DNA of 64,000 nt from Microvirga sp. (GTDB taxonomy: Bacteria; Pseudomonadota; Alphaproteobacteria; Rhizobiales; Beijerinckiaceae): NCBI GenBank assembly GCA_031181145.1, contig JAPSLB010000021.1, positions 1 through 64,000 on the forward strand. The letters run 5' to 3'. Below the pieces are notes generated by a model that ran no database searches, had not been told where the DNA came from, and was given only the letters and a program-made list of their open reading frames with translations. The stretch's first letter is position 1. Every line of letters begins with the position of its first letter. The position numbers and the translations under genes were made by a program. Shown in pieces: positions 8,210-16,433 of this stretch.

Positions 8210-8742
8210 TGCACGCTCCGAGGGGAATCCTGTCGGGGGAGAGGGCTGAACCTCACGGGTTGCATGAGAATTATTTATGAATGCGCTAAAATAAACGACT
8301 TGCTTCAGGTTCCGTTTGCTGGCGTCCTGATGCGATGAGGGCGCCATGTACTCCCTGGATGTTTGGGAGAAGACCCGGAACGTCCGGCAGCCTGTCCAGG
8401 GCGATCCATCCGGAGGTCCGCATGGCGGCTTCAAGGATCGCCGGGAGATTGTCTCTTGAAGGGGACGAAGTCTGGACCAATTCTCGATAGAGAGGCCCGT
8501 GGAGACGGCCGCTGAAGGAAGGGGGCTTGAAACCAGTAGGATGAGCCGGGAAAAAGGCCGAATGATCAAGAAAGTCGAGCGGCTCCGGCTTGAAGACTTC
8601 ACGGAAAATGGTGGTGAAGATGTCCCGACAGGGGCGAAGACCCCTGCGCTCGCCTCTCCACCGGTTGCACATCGCGAGATGCTGCCAGGCTCGACAGAGT
8701 CAAAAGAGAAGGCAGGAAATGCCAAAGAGGGAAGGAAGGACC
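8210..8742. other. Intergenic region before the liv operon
   Basis: About 530 bases between the broken LysR gene and the substrate-binding protein gene. An A/T-rich patch at 8266-8304 contains an imperfect inverted repeat (TTATTTAT ... TAAAATAA), a possible old LysR site and promoter. A 128-residue minus-strand frame at 8286-8672 looks protein-like in composition but matches no family I know. The promoter of the transporter operon should lie in the second half; AAGGAAGGA directly precedes its ATG. Confidence 0.4.
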
Positions 8743-9918
8743 ATGCGACGTAGAACTGTTCTGAGCGCAGCCGGTGCTGCTCTGGCCATGCTGGCTCTCG
8801 GGGGGACGGCATCGGCTCAGGAGGCGATGAAGATCGGCCTGATCCTGCCGATGACCGGCCCGTTCGCTTCGACCGGCCGGCAGATCGAGGCCGCCGTCAA
8901 ACTCTACATGCAGCAGAACGGCGATACGGTCGCCGGCAAAAAGATCCAGCTGATCGTCAAGGACGATACGGGCGTCGCCGATGTCACAAAGCGCCTGGCG
9001 CAGGAACTGATCGTCAACGAGAAGGTGGGTGTGATCGCAGGCTTCGGCCTGACGCCGCTTGCCCTGGCGCCCGCTCCTCTCGCAACCCAGGCAAAGGTCC
9101 CCGCCGTCGTCATGGCGGCGGCCACCGCCACGATCACCGAGGCTTCTCCCTATATCGTGCGCACCAGCTTCACGCTGCCGCAGGCCACCGTGCCGATGGC
9201 GAACTGGGCATCCGAAAACGGCATCAAGAAGGTTGTCACGCTCGTCTCCGATTACGGTCCCGGCATCGACGCCGAGAAGGCGTTCTCCGGCGCATTCTCG
9301 GCCAAGGGCGGGCAGGTGGAGAACATGCGCGTCCCGCTCGCCAATCCCGACTTCTCTCCCTTCCTGCAGAAGGTCGCCGATGCCAAGCCCGATGCGCTCT
9401 TCGTGTTCGTCCCGTCCGGCGTTGGCGCGCAGTTCATGAAGCAGTTCGTCGAGCGCGGTCTCGACAAGAGCGGCATCAAGCTCATCGGCCCTGGCGACGT
9501 AACGGATGACGATATCCTCAACGGTATGGGCGACGTCGCTCTCGGGGCGATCACGACCCAGCATTACTCCGCCGCCCATGACAGCCCGGAGAACAAGGCT
9601 TTCGTCGAGGCATTCAAGAAGGCCAACAACGGCATGCGGCCGAACTTCATGGCCGTTGGCGGCTATGACGGCATGCACCTGATCTACGAGGGGCTGAAGA
9701 AGTCCAACGGAGCCGGGGGCGAGGCGCTGGTCAACGCCATGAAGGGCCTGAGCTGGACGAGCCCCCGCGGCCCGGTCACGATCGATCCGCAGACCCGCGA
9801 CATCATCCAGAACATCTATGTGCGTAAGGTCGAGCGGGTGAACGGTGAACTCTACAATGTCGAGTTCGCCACGATTCCGAACGTCAAGGACCCTGTGAAG
9901 GCCGCCAAGTCCAACTGA
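8743..9918 (+). CDS. Branched-chain amino acid-type ABC transporter substrate-binding protein
   Basis: A 391-residue periplasmic binding protein of the LivK / Peripla_BP_6 type, which captures the substrate for the permease encoded downstream. The signal peptide is clear (MRRR start, hydrophobic core, cleavage likely after ASA at residue 25). The mature protein begins with MKIGLILPMTGPFASTGRQ, the typical start of this family, and ends with the IYVRKVERVNGELYN segment. The ATG at 8743 follows AAGGAAGGA. The gene heads the liv-like operon and is separated from the permease genes by a hairpin, so it is probably made in excess. The substrate may be amino acids, amides or aromatic compounds; sequence alone does not decide. 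Confidence 0.9.
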   Translation: MRRRTVLSAAGAALAMLALGGTASAQEAMKIGLILPMTGPFASTGRQIEAAVKLYMQQNGDTVAGKKIQLIVKDDTGVADVTKRLAQELIVNEKVGVIAGFGLTPLALAPAPLATQAKVPAVVMAAATATITEASPYIVRTSFTLPQATVPMANWASENGIKKVVTLVSDYGPGIDAEKAFSGAFSAKGGQVENMRVPLANPDFSPFLQKVADAKPDALFVFVPSGVGAQFMKQFVERGLDKSGIKLIGPGDVTDDDILNGMGDVALGAITTQHYSAAHDSPENKAFVEAFKKANNGMRPNFMAVGGYDGMHLIYEGLKKSNGAGGEALVNAMKGLSWTSPRGPVTIDPQTRDIIQNIYVRKVERVNGELYNVEFATIPNVKDPVKAAKSN

Positions 9919-9936
9919 TCGATATACGGGTTGAAG

Positions 9937-9959
9937 CGCCGCCTCCTGGGCGGCGTTTT
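9937..9959 (+). terminator. Intercistronic hairpin with T-tract
   Basis: A perfect 7-bp GC stem (CGCCGCC 9937-9943 with GGCGGCG 9949-9955), a 5-base loop and TTTT directly after, starting 19 bases after the binding-protein stop. It looks like a weak intrinsic terminator or mRNA-stabilising hairpin. In that position it would let the binding protein be expressed above the permease genes. Confidence 0.7.
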
Positions 9960-9981
9960 CATAAGCCTTTCCGGAGAAGCC

Positions 9982-10836
9982 GTGCTCACCATTCTCTTCG
10001 ACGGCATCGCCTATGGCATGCTGCTGTTCGTTCTGGCCTGCGGATTGGCCGTGACGCTCGGGTTGATGAACTTCGTCAATCTGGCCCATGGCGCCTTCGC
10101 CATGGCCGGCGGGTACGTGACGGCCGTTCTGATGAACCGCTACGGCATGCCATTCCTGGCGACGCTTCCGCTGGCCTTCATCGTTCCGGCCTTCGTTGGC
10201 CTCGCGCTCGAGCGCACCCTTTATAAGCAGCTCTATGCGCGCAGCCACCTCGACCAGGTTCTGTTCTCGATCGGCCTCGTCTTCATGGCCGTGGCCGCCG
10301 TCGATTACGCCATGGGCTCCCAGCAGCAACTGATCCAGCTTCCAGGCTGGCTCCAGGGGCGCGTCGAGGTGCTCGGCATCCAAGTCGGGCTCTATCGCAG
10401 CTTCATCATCGCCATCTGCGGCGTGCTCGTTGTCGTGCTGCAGCTCATCCTGTCCAAGACCCGCTTCGGCAGCCGCCTGCGGGCCGCCGTGGACGATCCT
10501 CGCGTCGCCCGCGGTCTTGGGATCAACGTGGGCTTGATCTTCGCCACGACATTCGCCGTCGGATCGGGACTTGCGGGGCTCGGCGGCGCGCTCGGCGCCG
10601 AAATCCTGGGGCTCGACCCCACATTCCCGCTGAAGTTCATGATCTACTTCCTGATCGTCGTCACGGTGGGGGGAACGACCACCATCACCGGCCCGTTCCT
10701 GGCCTCCCTGATCCTCGGTATCGCCGACGTGGCCGGCAAATATTACGTCCCGAGCCTAGGCGCCTTCATCATCTATACGCTTATGATCGTCGTTCTCATT
10801 CTTCGACCGCAAGGACTTTTCGCTCGTGCCCGCTGA
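9982..10836 (+). CDS. livH: ABC transporter permease, LivH type
   Basis: A 284-residue inner-membrane permease with about eight hydrophobic helices and the LivH signatures (LGLMNFVNLAHGAFAMAGGY near the N-terminus, and the DDPRVARGLGINV loop that contacts the ATPase). A GTG start at 9982 is chosen because CCGGAGAAG lies just before it; the frame is open further upstream but that part overlaps the hairpin. It pairs with LivM downstream, whose GTG start overlaps this gene's last codons by 11 bases. The symbol reflects family; substrate specificity is not shown. Confidence 0.9.
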   Translation: MLTILFDGIAYGMLLFVLACGLAVTLGLMNFVNLAHGAFAMAGGYVTAVLMNRYGMPFLATLPLAFIVPAFVGLALERTLYKQLYARSHLDQVLFSIGLVFMAVAAVDYAMGSQQQLIQLPGWLQGRVEVLGIQVGLYRSFIIAICGVLVVVLQLILSKTRFGSRLRAAVDDPRVARGLGINVGLIFATTFAVGSGLAGLGGALGAEILGLDPTFPLKFMIYFLIVVTVGGTTTITGPFLASLILGIADVAGKYYVPSLGAFIIYTLMIVVLILRPQGLFARAR

Positions 10837-11890
10837 CCCGATTGCAAAGACCGCGGTGCCGCCGAGCACGGCCGACTTCGTCCGCAGAAGCCTGGTCCGG
10901 AAAGGCCGTTGGGGCGTTGCCGAGATCGGTTTCTGGGCTGTGGCGGCCGCGACCCTGTTCCTTCTGCCCGAGCGCCATCTCATCCTGAACGAGATCGCCA
11001 TCATAGGCCTGTTCGCACTATCCCTCGACCTGATCCTGGGCTATGCGGGGATCGTCTCTCTAGGCCACGCGGCCTTCTTCGGGTTCGGCGCTTATATGGC
11101 CGGCATCCTGGCAAAACACGGATTCGCCGATCCGCTGCTCGGACTGGTTGTCTCTGCGCTCGCTGCGGCCCTACTGGGCTTCGTCACGAGCTTCCTCGTC
11201 CTTCGCGGAACGGATCTCACGAAGCTGATGGTGACGCTCGGCGTCGCGCTCGTGCTCGGCGAGATCGCCAATCAGGCGTCCTGGGTGACCGGCGGCGCCG
11301 ACGGCCTCCAGGGCATTTCCATGGGACCGGTCCTCGGCCTGTTCGAGTTCGATATCTTTGGCACGACGGCCTATGCCTACAGCCTCACGGTAACCTTCCT
11401 TTTATTCATCGTGGCGCGCCGGATCGTCGTCTCGCCTTTCGGACTCTCGCTCCGCTCGATCCGCGACAATCCGCTGCGCGCCCGTGCGGTCGGCATCCCG
11501 GTCAACCGTCGCCTCGTGGCGGTCTACACGCTTGCGGCGGCCTATGCGGGCGTGGCCGGCGCGCTCCTCGCGCAAACCACCCAGTTCGTGTCGCTGGATG
11601 TGCTCGCCTTCCATCGCTCGGCCGATATCATGCTCGTGCTGGTGATCGGCGGCGCCGGTTATCTCTACGGCGGGCTCCTCGGGGCCATCGGCTTCAAGGT
11701 GCTTCAGGACATTCTCTCGGCCTGGACGCCGCAATATTGGCAGTTCTGGATCGGGCTGATCCTGGTGGTGCTGGTGCTCGTGGGACGCGAGCGCCTGACG
11801 GACAAGGCCAAGGCCCTGCGGCCGCGATCGAGAGGCCGCTTGGCCGGGCAGGCCAAGGTTCTGCCAACCACCACGGCCGGGGAGGTCTGA
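10826..11890 (+). CDS. livM: ABC transporter permease, LivM type
   Basis: A 354-residue permease with an N-terminal cytoplasmic stretch and about nine membrane helices. LivM hallmarks are LDLILGYAGIVSLGHAAFFG and the RSIRDNPLRARAVGIPV coupling loop. It starts with GTG inside the end of livH (11-base overlap). The C-terminus is basic and ends next to a GGAGG that serves livG two bases later. It forms the membrane channel together with LivH. Confidence 0.92.
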   Translation: MPADPIAKTAVPPSTADFVRRSLVRKGRWGVAEIGFWAVAAATLFLLPERHLILNEIAIIGLFALSLDLILGYAGIVSLGHAAFFGFGAYMAGILAKHGFADPLLGLVVSALAAALLGFVTSFLVLRGTDLTKLMVTLGVALVLGEIANQASWVTGGADGLQGISMGPVLGLFEFDIFGTTAYAYSLTVTFLLFIVARRIVVSPFGLSLRSIRDNPLRARAVGIPVNRRLVAVYTLAAAYAGVAGALLAQTTQFVSLDVLAFHRSADIMLVLVIGGAGYLYGGLLGAIGFKVLQDILSAWTPQYWQFWIGLILVVLVLVGRERLTDKAKALRPRSRGRLAGQAKVLPTTTAGEV

Positions 11891-11891
11891 C

Positions 11892-12644
11892 ATGGCGGCT
11901 GCACTCGAGACGCGAAACCTCGTGAAGCGCTTCGGCGGAATCGTGGCCACCGACAACGTCACGTTCCGGCTGGAACAGGGGGCGCGCCATGCCCTCATCG
12001 GTCCGAACGGGGCAGGCAAGACGACCTTCATCAACCTGCTCACGGGCGTTCTCGCGCCGACCTCCGGGCAGATTTTTCTGGATGGCGTCGACGCTACTCA
12101 GATGCGGCCTGAAAGTCGGGTTCATCGCGGGCTTGCCCGCACGTTCCAGATCAATCAGCTCTTTCCGGCCATGACGCCTCTCGAGACCATCGGGCTCGCG
12201 GTGTCGGAACGCATGGGGGGAGGGCGCGACTGGTGGCGCGTCACCGGAAGCCGGCGCGAGATCGTGGACGAGATCGTCGAGATCGCTCAGCGCTTCCGCC
12301 TCACCGACGCGCTCGACGAGCGCACGTCGAATCTGGCTTACGGCAAGCAGCGCCTCCTTGAGATCGCCGTGGCATTTGCTTGCCGCCCGCGGGTGCTCCT
12401 CCTCGACGAGCCGGCCGCAGGCGTGCCGGAGGCGGAGCGGCACGAACTGCTTGCCACGGTGGCCGCTCTCCCACGCGACGTCTCGGTGCTCCTGATCGAG
12501 CACGACATGGACCTCGTCTTCAGTTTCGCCGACCGGATCTCCGTTCTCGTCAACGGGGCGATCTTTACCGAAGGCACCGTCGAGGAGGTTTCAACCGATC
12601 CGAGAGTGCGGGCGGTCTATCTCGGGGAGAGCGTCGATGAGTGA
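11892..12644 (+). CDS. livG: ABC transporter ATP-binding protein, LivG type
   Basis: A 250-residue ATPase of the branched-chain amino acid uptake family. Walker A is GPNGAGKTT (about 37-45), the signature region is NLAYGKQRLLEIA (a LivG-like variant of LSGGQ), Walker B is VLLLDEPAAGV, and the switch His is in LLIEHDMDLV. It works as a heterodimer with LivF. GGAGG at the end of livM serves as its ribosome binding site, and its last 8 bases overlap livF. Confidence 0.93.
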   Translation: MAAALETRNLVKRFGGIVATDNVTFRLEQGARHALIGPNGAGKTTFINLLTGVLAPTSGQIFLDGVDATQMRPESRVHRGLARTFQINQLFPAMTPLETIGLAVSERMGGGRDWWRVTGSRREIVDEIVEIAQRFRLTDALDERTSNLAYGKQRLLEIAVAFACRPRVLLLDEPAAGVPEAERHELLATVAALPRDVSVLLIEHDMDLVFSFADRISVLVNGAIFTEGTVEEVSTDPRVRAVYLGESVDE

Positions 12645-13371
12645 CCTTCTTAATCTGCATCAGGTGTCGGCAGGTTACGGTGACGCCATCGTCATCTCGA
12701 AGATCGACCTGTGCCTGCAACCCGGCGAGTCGCTCGCGGTGCTGGGGCGCAACGGAACCGGCAAGACCACGCTGCTCAACACCATCATCGGCGTGACGCG
12801 CCATCGAGGGGGGCGCATCCTGCTGGCAGGCCGGGACCTCACCGCCGCGCGGCCGGACGTGCGGGCTCTCGCCGGCATCGGCTGGGTGCCGCAGGAACGC
12901 AATATCTTCAGGTCGTTGACCGTCGAGGAGAACCTGACGGCGGTAGCCCGCCCCGGCCCCTGGACGGTAGAGCGAGTCTACGAAATGTTTCCGCGCCTGA
13001 AGGAGCGCCGCGCCAATATGGGCAATCAGCTCTCGGGCGGCGAGCAGCAGATGCTGGCGATTGCACGGGCGCTCGTGCTCAATCCGAAGCTCCTGCTGCT
13101 GGACGAGCCCACGGAGGGGCTTGGGCCCATCATCGTTGAGGAATTGCTGGCGGCCATGAGACGCATCATCCAGAACGAGGGCATGTCGGCCGTCGTGGTG
13201 GAGCAGCATGCCCAAAAAGTCCTAGGCGTGACGGATAGCGCCATCATCCTGGATCGCGGTACGATCGTTCATGCAGGTTCGAGCCGATCCCTGATCGACG
13301 ATCCCGCGCCGCTCGAACAGCACCTTGGAGTGACGGCCAGGAAGAAGCCGCGCCAAGCCGCCATTCATTGA
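12637..13371 (+). CDS. livF: ABC transporter ATP-binding protein, LivF type
   Basis: A 244-residue ATPase partner of LivG. Walker A is LGRNGTGKTT (about 36-45), the signature is LSGGEQQMLAIA, Walker B is LLLLDEPTEGLG, and the switch His is in VVEQHAQKVL. The start overlaps livG by 8 bases (ATGAGTGA), implying coupled translation. It completes a five-gene binding protein-permease-permease-ATPase-ATPase operon. A MetE-like gene follows after 22 bases and is probably part of the same transcript. Confidence 0.93.
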   Translation: MSDLLNLHQVSAGYGDAIVISKIDLCLQPGESLAVLGRNGTGKTTLLNTIIGVTRHRGGRILLAGRDLTAARPDVRALAGIGWVPQERNIFRSLTVEENLTAVARPGPWTVERVYEMFPRLKERRANMGNQLSGGEQQMLAIARALVLNPKLLLLDEPTEGLGPIIVEELLAAMRRIIQNEGMSAVVVEQHAQKVLGVTDSAIILDRGTIVHAGSSRSLIDDPAPLEQHLGVTARKKPRQAAIH

Positions 13372-13393
13372 ACATTCACCGGAGGACCAGCCT

Positions 13394-14494
13394 ATGCAGC
13401 GCACCACACCACCTTTTCGGGCCGATATGGTCGGCAGTCTTCTGCGTACCGGGGCGTTGAAGGAGGCGCGGCACAGGCATCACCAGGGCGAACTCTCGGA
13501 TGCGGCTCTGAAGGACGTGGAGGATCAGGAGATCCGCAAGATCATCGGGCGTCAGGAGGAGATCGGCCTCCAGGCCGTCACGGATGGCGAGTTCCGCCGG
13601 GCCTATTGGCACTTCGATTTCCTGGAGCATCTCGACGGCGTGACTTCGATCGAGGCCGATTCCGGCATGAACTTCAAGGGCGGCGTCGGCATCACCAAGG
13701 CTTTGCGGATAACCGGCAAAGTGGGCTTCTCCGATCATCCGATGATCGATCATTTCCGCTTCGTGAAAGATAACACGAGCCGCGTGGCCAAGATGACGAT
13801 CCCTGGCCCGAGCATGCTCCATTATCGCGGCGGGCGGAAGATGATGAATGCCGGCGTCTATCCGGAGATGGACCAGTTCTATGCAGATGTGGGCGCAGCC
13901 TACAACAAGGCGGTCCACGCCTTCTACGATGCAGGCTGCCGGTATCTCCAGTTCGACGATATCTCCTTCGCCTATCTGTGCGATCCCGATCAGCGCGAGA
14001 TGCTGCGCCAGCGTGGCGACGATCCGCAGAAGCAGCCGGACATCTATGCCGGCATGGTGCGTGAGGCCCTCGCGGACAAGCCCGACGATCTCACGATCAC
14101 CATGCATCTGTGCCGGGGCAATTTTCGCTCCACCTTCATCGCTTCGGGCGGTTACGAGCCCGTGGCCGAGACGCTGTTCAACGCCATGCCGGTCGACGGC
14201 TATTTCATGGAATGGGACACGGACAGGGCTGGCGGATTCGAGCCTTTGCGCTTCCTGCCCAAGGGCAAGACCGTGGTTCTGGGTCTCGTCACCTCCAAGA
14301 CCGGCACGCTGGAGAGCAAGGACGACATCAAGCGCAGGATCGACGAAGCGACGAAGTATGTCGGGCTCGATCAGCTCTGTCTCTCGCCGCAATGCGGCTT
14401 CGCCTCGACCGAGGAGGGCAATGTTCTGGCAGAAGACGAGCAATGGGCGAAGCTGCGCATGATCGTGGAGGTTGCCCAGGAGATCTGGGGCTGA
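13394..14494 (+). CDS. MetE-like cobalamin-independent methyltransferase (C-terminal domain type)
   Basis: A 366-residue protein corresponding only to the catalytic C-terminal barrel of MetE (full MetE is about 750 residues). Zinc ligands can be seen: His238 and Cys240 in MHLCRGN and Cys334 in SPQCGF. Asp189 (FDDI) fits the homocysteine-binding acid. Such short proteins move a methyl group to homocysteine or a related thiol from donors other than methyl-folate. It sits 22 bases after livF, so it may metabolise the compound imported by the transporter; that link is inference. AGGA-type sequence precedes the ATG. A long hairpin lies just downstream. Confidence 0.85.
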   Translation: MQRTTPPFRADMVGSLLRTGALKEARHRHHQGELSDAALKDVEDQEIRKIIGRQEEIGLQAVTDGEFRRAYWHFDFLEHLDGVTSIEADSGMNFKGGVGITKALRITGKVGFSDHPMIDHFRFVKDNTSRVAKMTIPGPSMLHYRGGRKMMNAGVYPEMDQFYADVGAAYNKAVHAFYDAGCRYLQFDDISFAYLCDPDQREMLRQRGDDPQKQPDIYAGMVREALADKPDDLTITMHLCRGNFRSTFIASGGYEPVAETLFNAMPVDGYFMEWDTDRAGGFEPLRFLPKGKTVVLGLVTSKTGTLESKDDIKRRIDEATKYVGLDQLCLSPQCGFASTEEGNVLAEDEQWAKLRMIVEVAQEIWG

Positions 14495-14502
14495 ATGTGC
14501 CG

Positions 14503-14536
14503 ATCCTGCCTTGCGGCGTCCGCTGCAAGGCAGGAT
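14503..14536. terminator. Perfect 12-bp inverted repeat after the methyltransferase gene
   Basis: ATCCTGCCTTGC (14503-14514) pairs exactly with GCAAGGCAGGAT (14525-14536) across a 10-base loop. It begins 8 bases past the stop codon and is followed by a second, shorter hairpin (GATCGTCCCG ... CGGGCGATC, about 14538-14562). There is no T-tract, so it may act as a 3' mRNA-stabilising structure or a Rho-assisted end rather than a classic intrinsic terminator. Confidence 0.65.
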
Positions 14537-14634
14537 GGATCGTCCCGCGACGACGGGCGATCACAGTACGGCGATGCCCGAGGTTCGGCATGAATTGATC
14601 TGCGAGGAGACAATCACATCTTGCGAATCCGGCG

Positions 14635-15474
14635 TCAGGGCTTCATCCGGGCCACGGCCGCCTTCGCATCGTCGAGATCGGGTGCGTCGATGTGCCGGTA
14701 ACGCGCCTGCACCAAGCCGTAGAGGCCGAAGGCGAAGAGCCCAATGGCTGTAAGGGCCAGGAGAGCCCAGCCATAGGGCTGCTGTTGCAGAGCCTTGAGA
14801 GCGCCGCCGAGGCCGTGGACCTGGGCGGACGAGCTGTGAAAAGCGGCCAGAATGAGAAAGCCGCCGATGGTCAGAAAGACGATGCCGCGGGCGGCGAACC
14901 CCATGCGGCCCAGAGACAAGATCCAGTCCCTCTTATCGGCCGGCAGGGCAAGGTGAGCTGCGACATCGCCGCGCCATGCCTTCCACGCGAAGCCAAGTCC
15001 CGTTGCCGCAACGGCTGCTCCGATGAGGCCCACGAGCCACAGGCCGAAAGGCTTGCTCATGAGCCAAGCCGTCCAATCTTGGGCGGCTTGATCTTCCCCG
15101 CCGCCGGACCCGCGTCCCAGTGCCAAGTTCAACGCGGAGATTGCGAGACCGGCATAAATCATGCCGCTGATCAGATGGGCACCTCTGATCGCCCAGCCTT
15201 TCAGGTCAGATCCGCGACGGTCGGCGTCGGCCAGGGCCTCGACGATGCGCCAGGTGCAGAACCCGAAGAGCCCGAGCGCGATCAGGAACAGCCAGACTTG
15301 ACCGAACGGCTGCGTGAGCAAGGTCTGCAACGCGGAACGGCTGCCGCCGGTCTGTCCGCCCGAGCCGATGGCGGCAAGAAGGGCCAGACCGCCGACGAGA
15401 CCATAGACCACACCGCGCGCGCCATATCCCAGGCGTGCCAGTGTCTCGAGGGGATTACGGGTGAGATTCGGCAT
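14635..15474 (-). CDS. DUF1206 membrane protein
   Basis: A 279-residue integral membrane protein with three related modules of two helices each, each opening with a pattern like RLGYGARGVVYGLVGG, RGAHLISGMIYAGLA and RMGFAARGIVFLTIGG. This triplication is the DUF1206 layout. Function is unknown. The start at 15474 (MPNLTRNP) has GGAG about 10 bases upstream; ATGs at 15501 and 15495 lack a binding site. A YoaK-type membrane gene lies upstream on the same strand, about 77 bases away. Confidence 0.85.
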   Translation of the reverse strand: MPNLTRNPLETLARLGYGARGVVYGLVGGLALLAAIGSGGQTGGSRSALQTLLTQPFGQVWLFLIALGLFGFCTWRIVEALADADRRGSDLKGWAIRGAHLISGMIYAGLAISALNLALGRGSGGGEDQAAQDWTAWLMSKPFGLWLVGLIGAAVAATGLGFAWKAWRGDVAAHLALPADKRDWILSLGRMGFAARGIVFLTIGGFLILAAFHSSSAQVHGLGGALKALQQQPYGWALLALTAIGLFAFGLYGLVQARYRHIDAPDLDDAKAAVARMKP

Positions 15475-15551
15475 CAAACGCGGCTCCGCTTCCATGAGCA
15501 TGAACCGACACGCCTTACCGGATGTTCCTTGTCACTGGCATTTAGGGAGGA

Positions 15552-16352
15552 TTACGGCTGGTGCGGATGTCCGGCGTGATCGAACACGTCGTCCACGAGA
15601 GGAGGGCCGGCGACCAGAACGAGCAGAAGGGCAAAGGGCAGGGAGAACAGGAAGCCGAGATGGCTGAAGCCGATGGCTCCCGTGACGCCTCCGAGGAAGA
15701 ACGAACCGAGCAGCAGGAGAAGCAGGCGCAGCTTCTCGCGATCCGCCAGCACGATTCCGTCGAGATGACGGTGCCGATTCCAGTAGAACAGCTTTCCGAG
15801 TTCGATACCGATGTCCGTCACGATGCCGGTGACATGGGTCGTGCGCATGCGCGCGCCGGAGATTTTCGTGACGGTGGCGTTCTGCAGGCCCATGATGAAG
15901 CACAGAAGAGGCACCGCGCCTCCCGCGAAACTCGGTGAAGGATATGCAATCCAGCCGAGTAGACCGAAGATGCAGAGGAGGTTCGCCTCCAGCATCAGGG
16001 GGAGGGCGTAACGGCCGCCGAGACGATGCCGCCTGCCCCAGTTGATCAGAATGGCCGAACAGGCCGCCCCTGCCACGAAGGGGAGGAAGGCGGCAAGACC
16101 CACCCCCACGAGCGCAGCGCTGCCTAAGGCGAGGTTGTCCGCCATGGACGAGAGAATGCCGGACATATGCGAGGTATATTGCCCGACGGCGAGAAGGCCG
16201 CCCGCATTGATGGCCCCTGCGATGAAGGTGAGTGCCATGCCGAGCAGGGTATCCGCCGCCCCGGTCCGTTCTGAGGCGGCGATCGACTTCACCGACTCCA
16301 AGGCGCGGGCGGTGACGGTACGATGTTTCACGGATGGGCGCCTCAGTTCCAT
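15552..16352 (-). CDS. YoaK family (DUF1275) membrane protein
   Basis: A 266-residue membrane protein with about six helices and DUF1275 motifs: LTFIAGAINAGGLLAVGQYT with SHMSG near the N-terminus, and MGLQNATVTKISG with RTTHVTGIVTDIG in the middle. The family is widespread, with transport suspected but not proven. An amphipathic N-terminal tail of about 35 residues precedes the first helix. It stands alone or is co-transcribed with the DUF1206 gene. Confidence 0.88.
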   Translation of the reverse strand: MELRRPSVKHRTVTARALESVKSIAASERTGAADTLLGMALTFIAGAINAGGLLAVGQYTSHMSGILSSMADNLALGSAALVGVGLAAFLPFVAGAACSAILINWGRRHRLGGRYALPLMLEANLLCIFGLLGWIAYPSPSFAGGAVPLLCFIMGLQNATVTKISGARMRTTHVTGIVTDIGIELGKLFYWNRHRHLDGIVLADREKLRLLLLLLGSFFLGGVTGAIGFSHLGFLFSLPFALLLVLVAGPPLVDDVFDHAGHPHQP

Positions 16353-16433
16353 TGCCGAGAGACTACTGCGGTGGATGGCTCGGGGCCACCGATCAGAGAA
16401 CCGCTCGAGGCATACCGAGCGGTTCCCGGGGAC

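Noticed and set aside
8286-8672. A 128-codon minus-strand frame upstream of the liv operon
   Set aside because: Reads somewhat like protein, but no start signal, family or neighbour logic supports it; it may be a remnant of a lost gene.
8599-10383. A 594-codon minus-strand frame opposite livK and livH
   Set aside because: It mirrors two strongly supported transporter genes; its His/Glu/Arg/Gly-rich text has no domain pattern.
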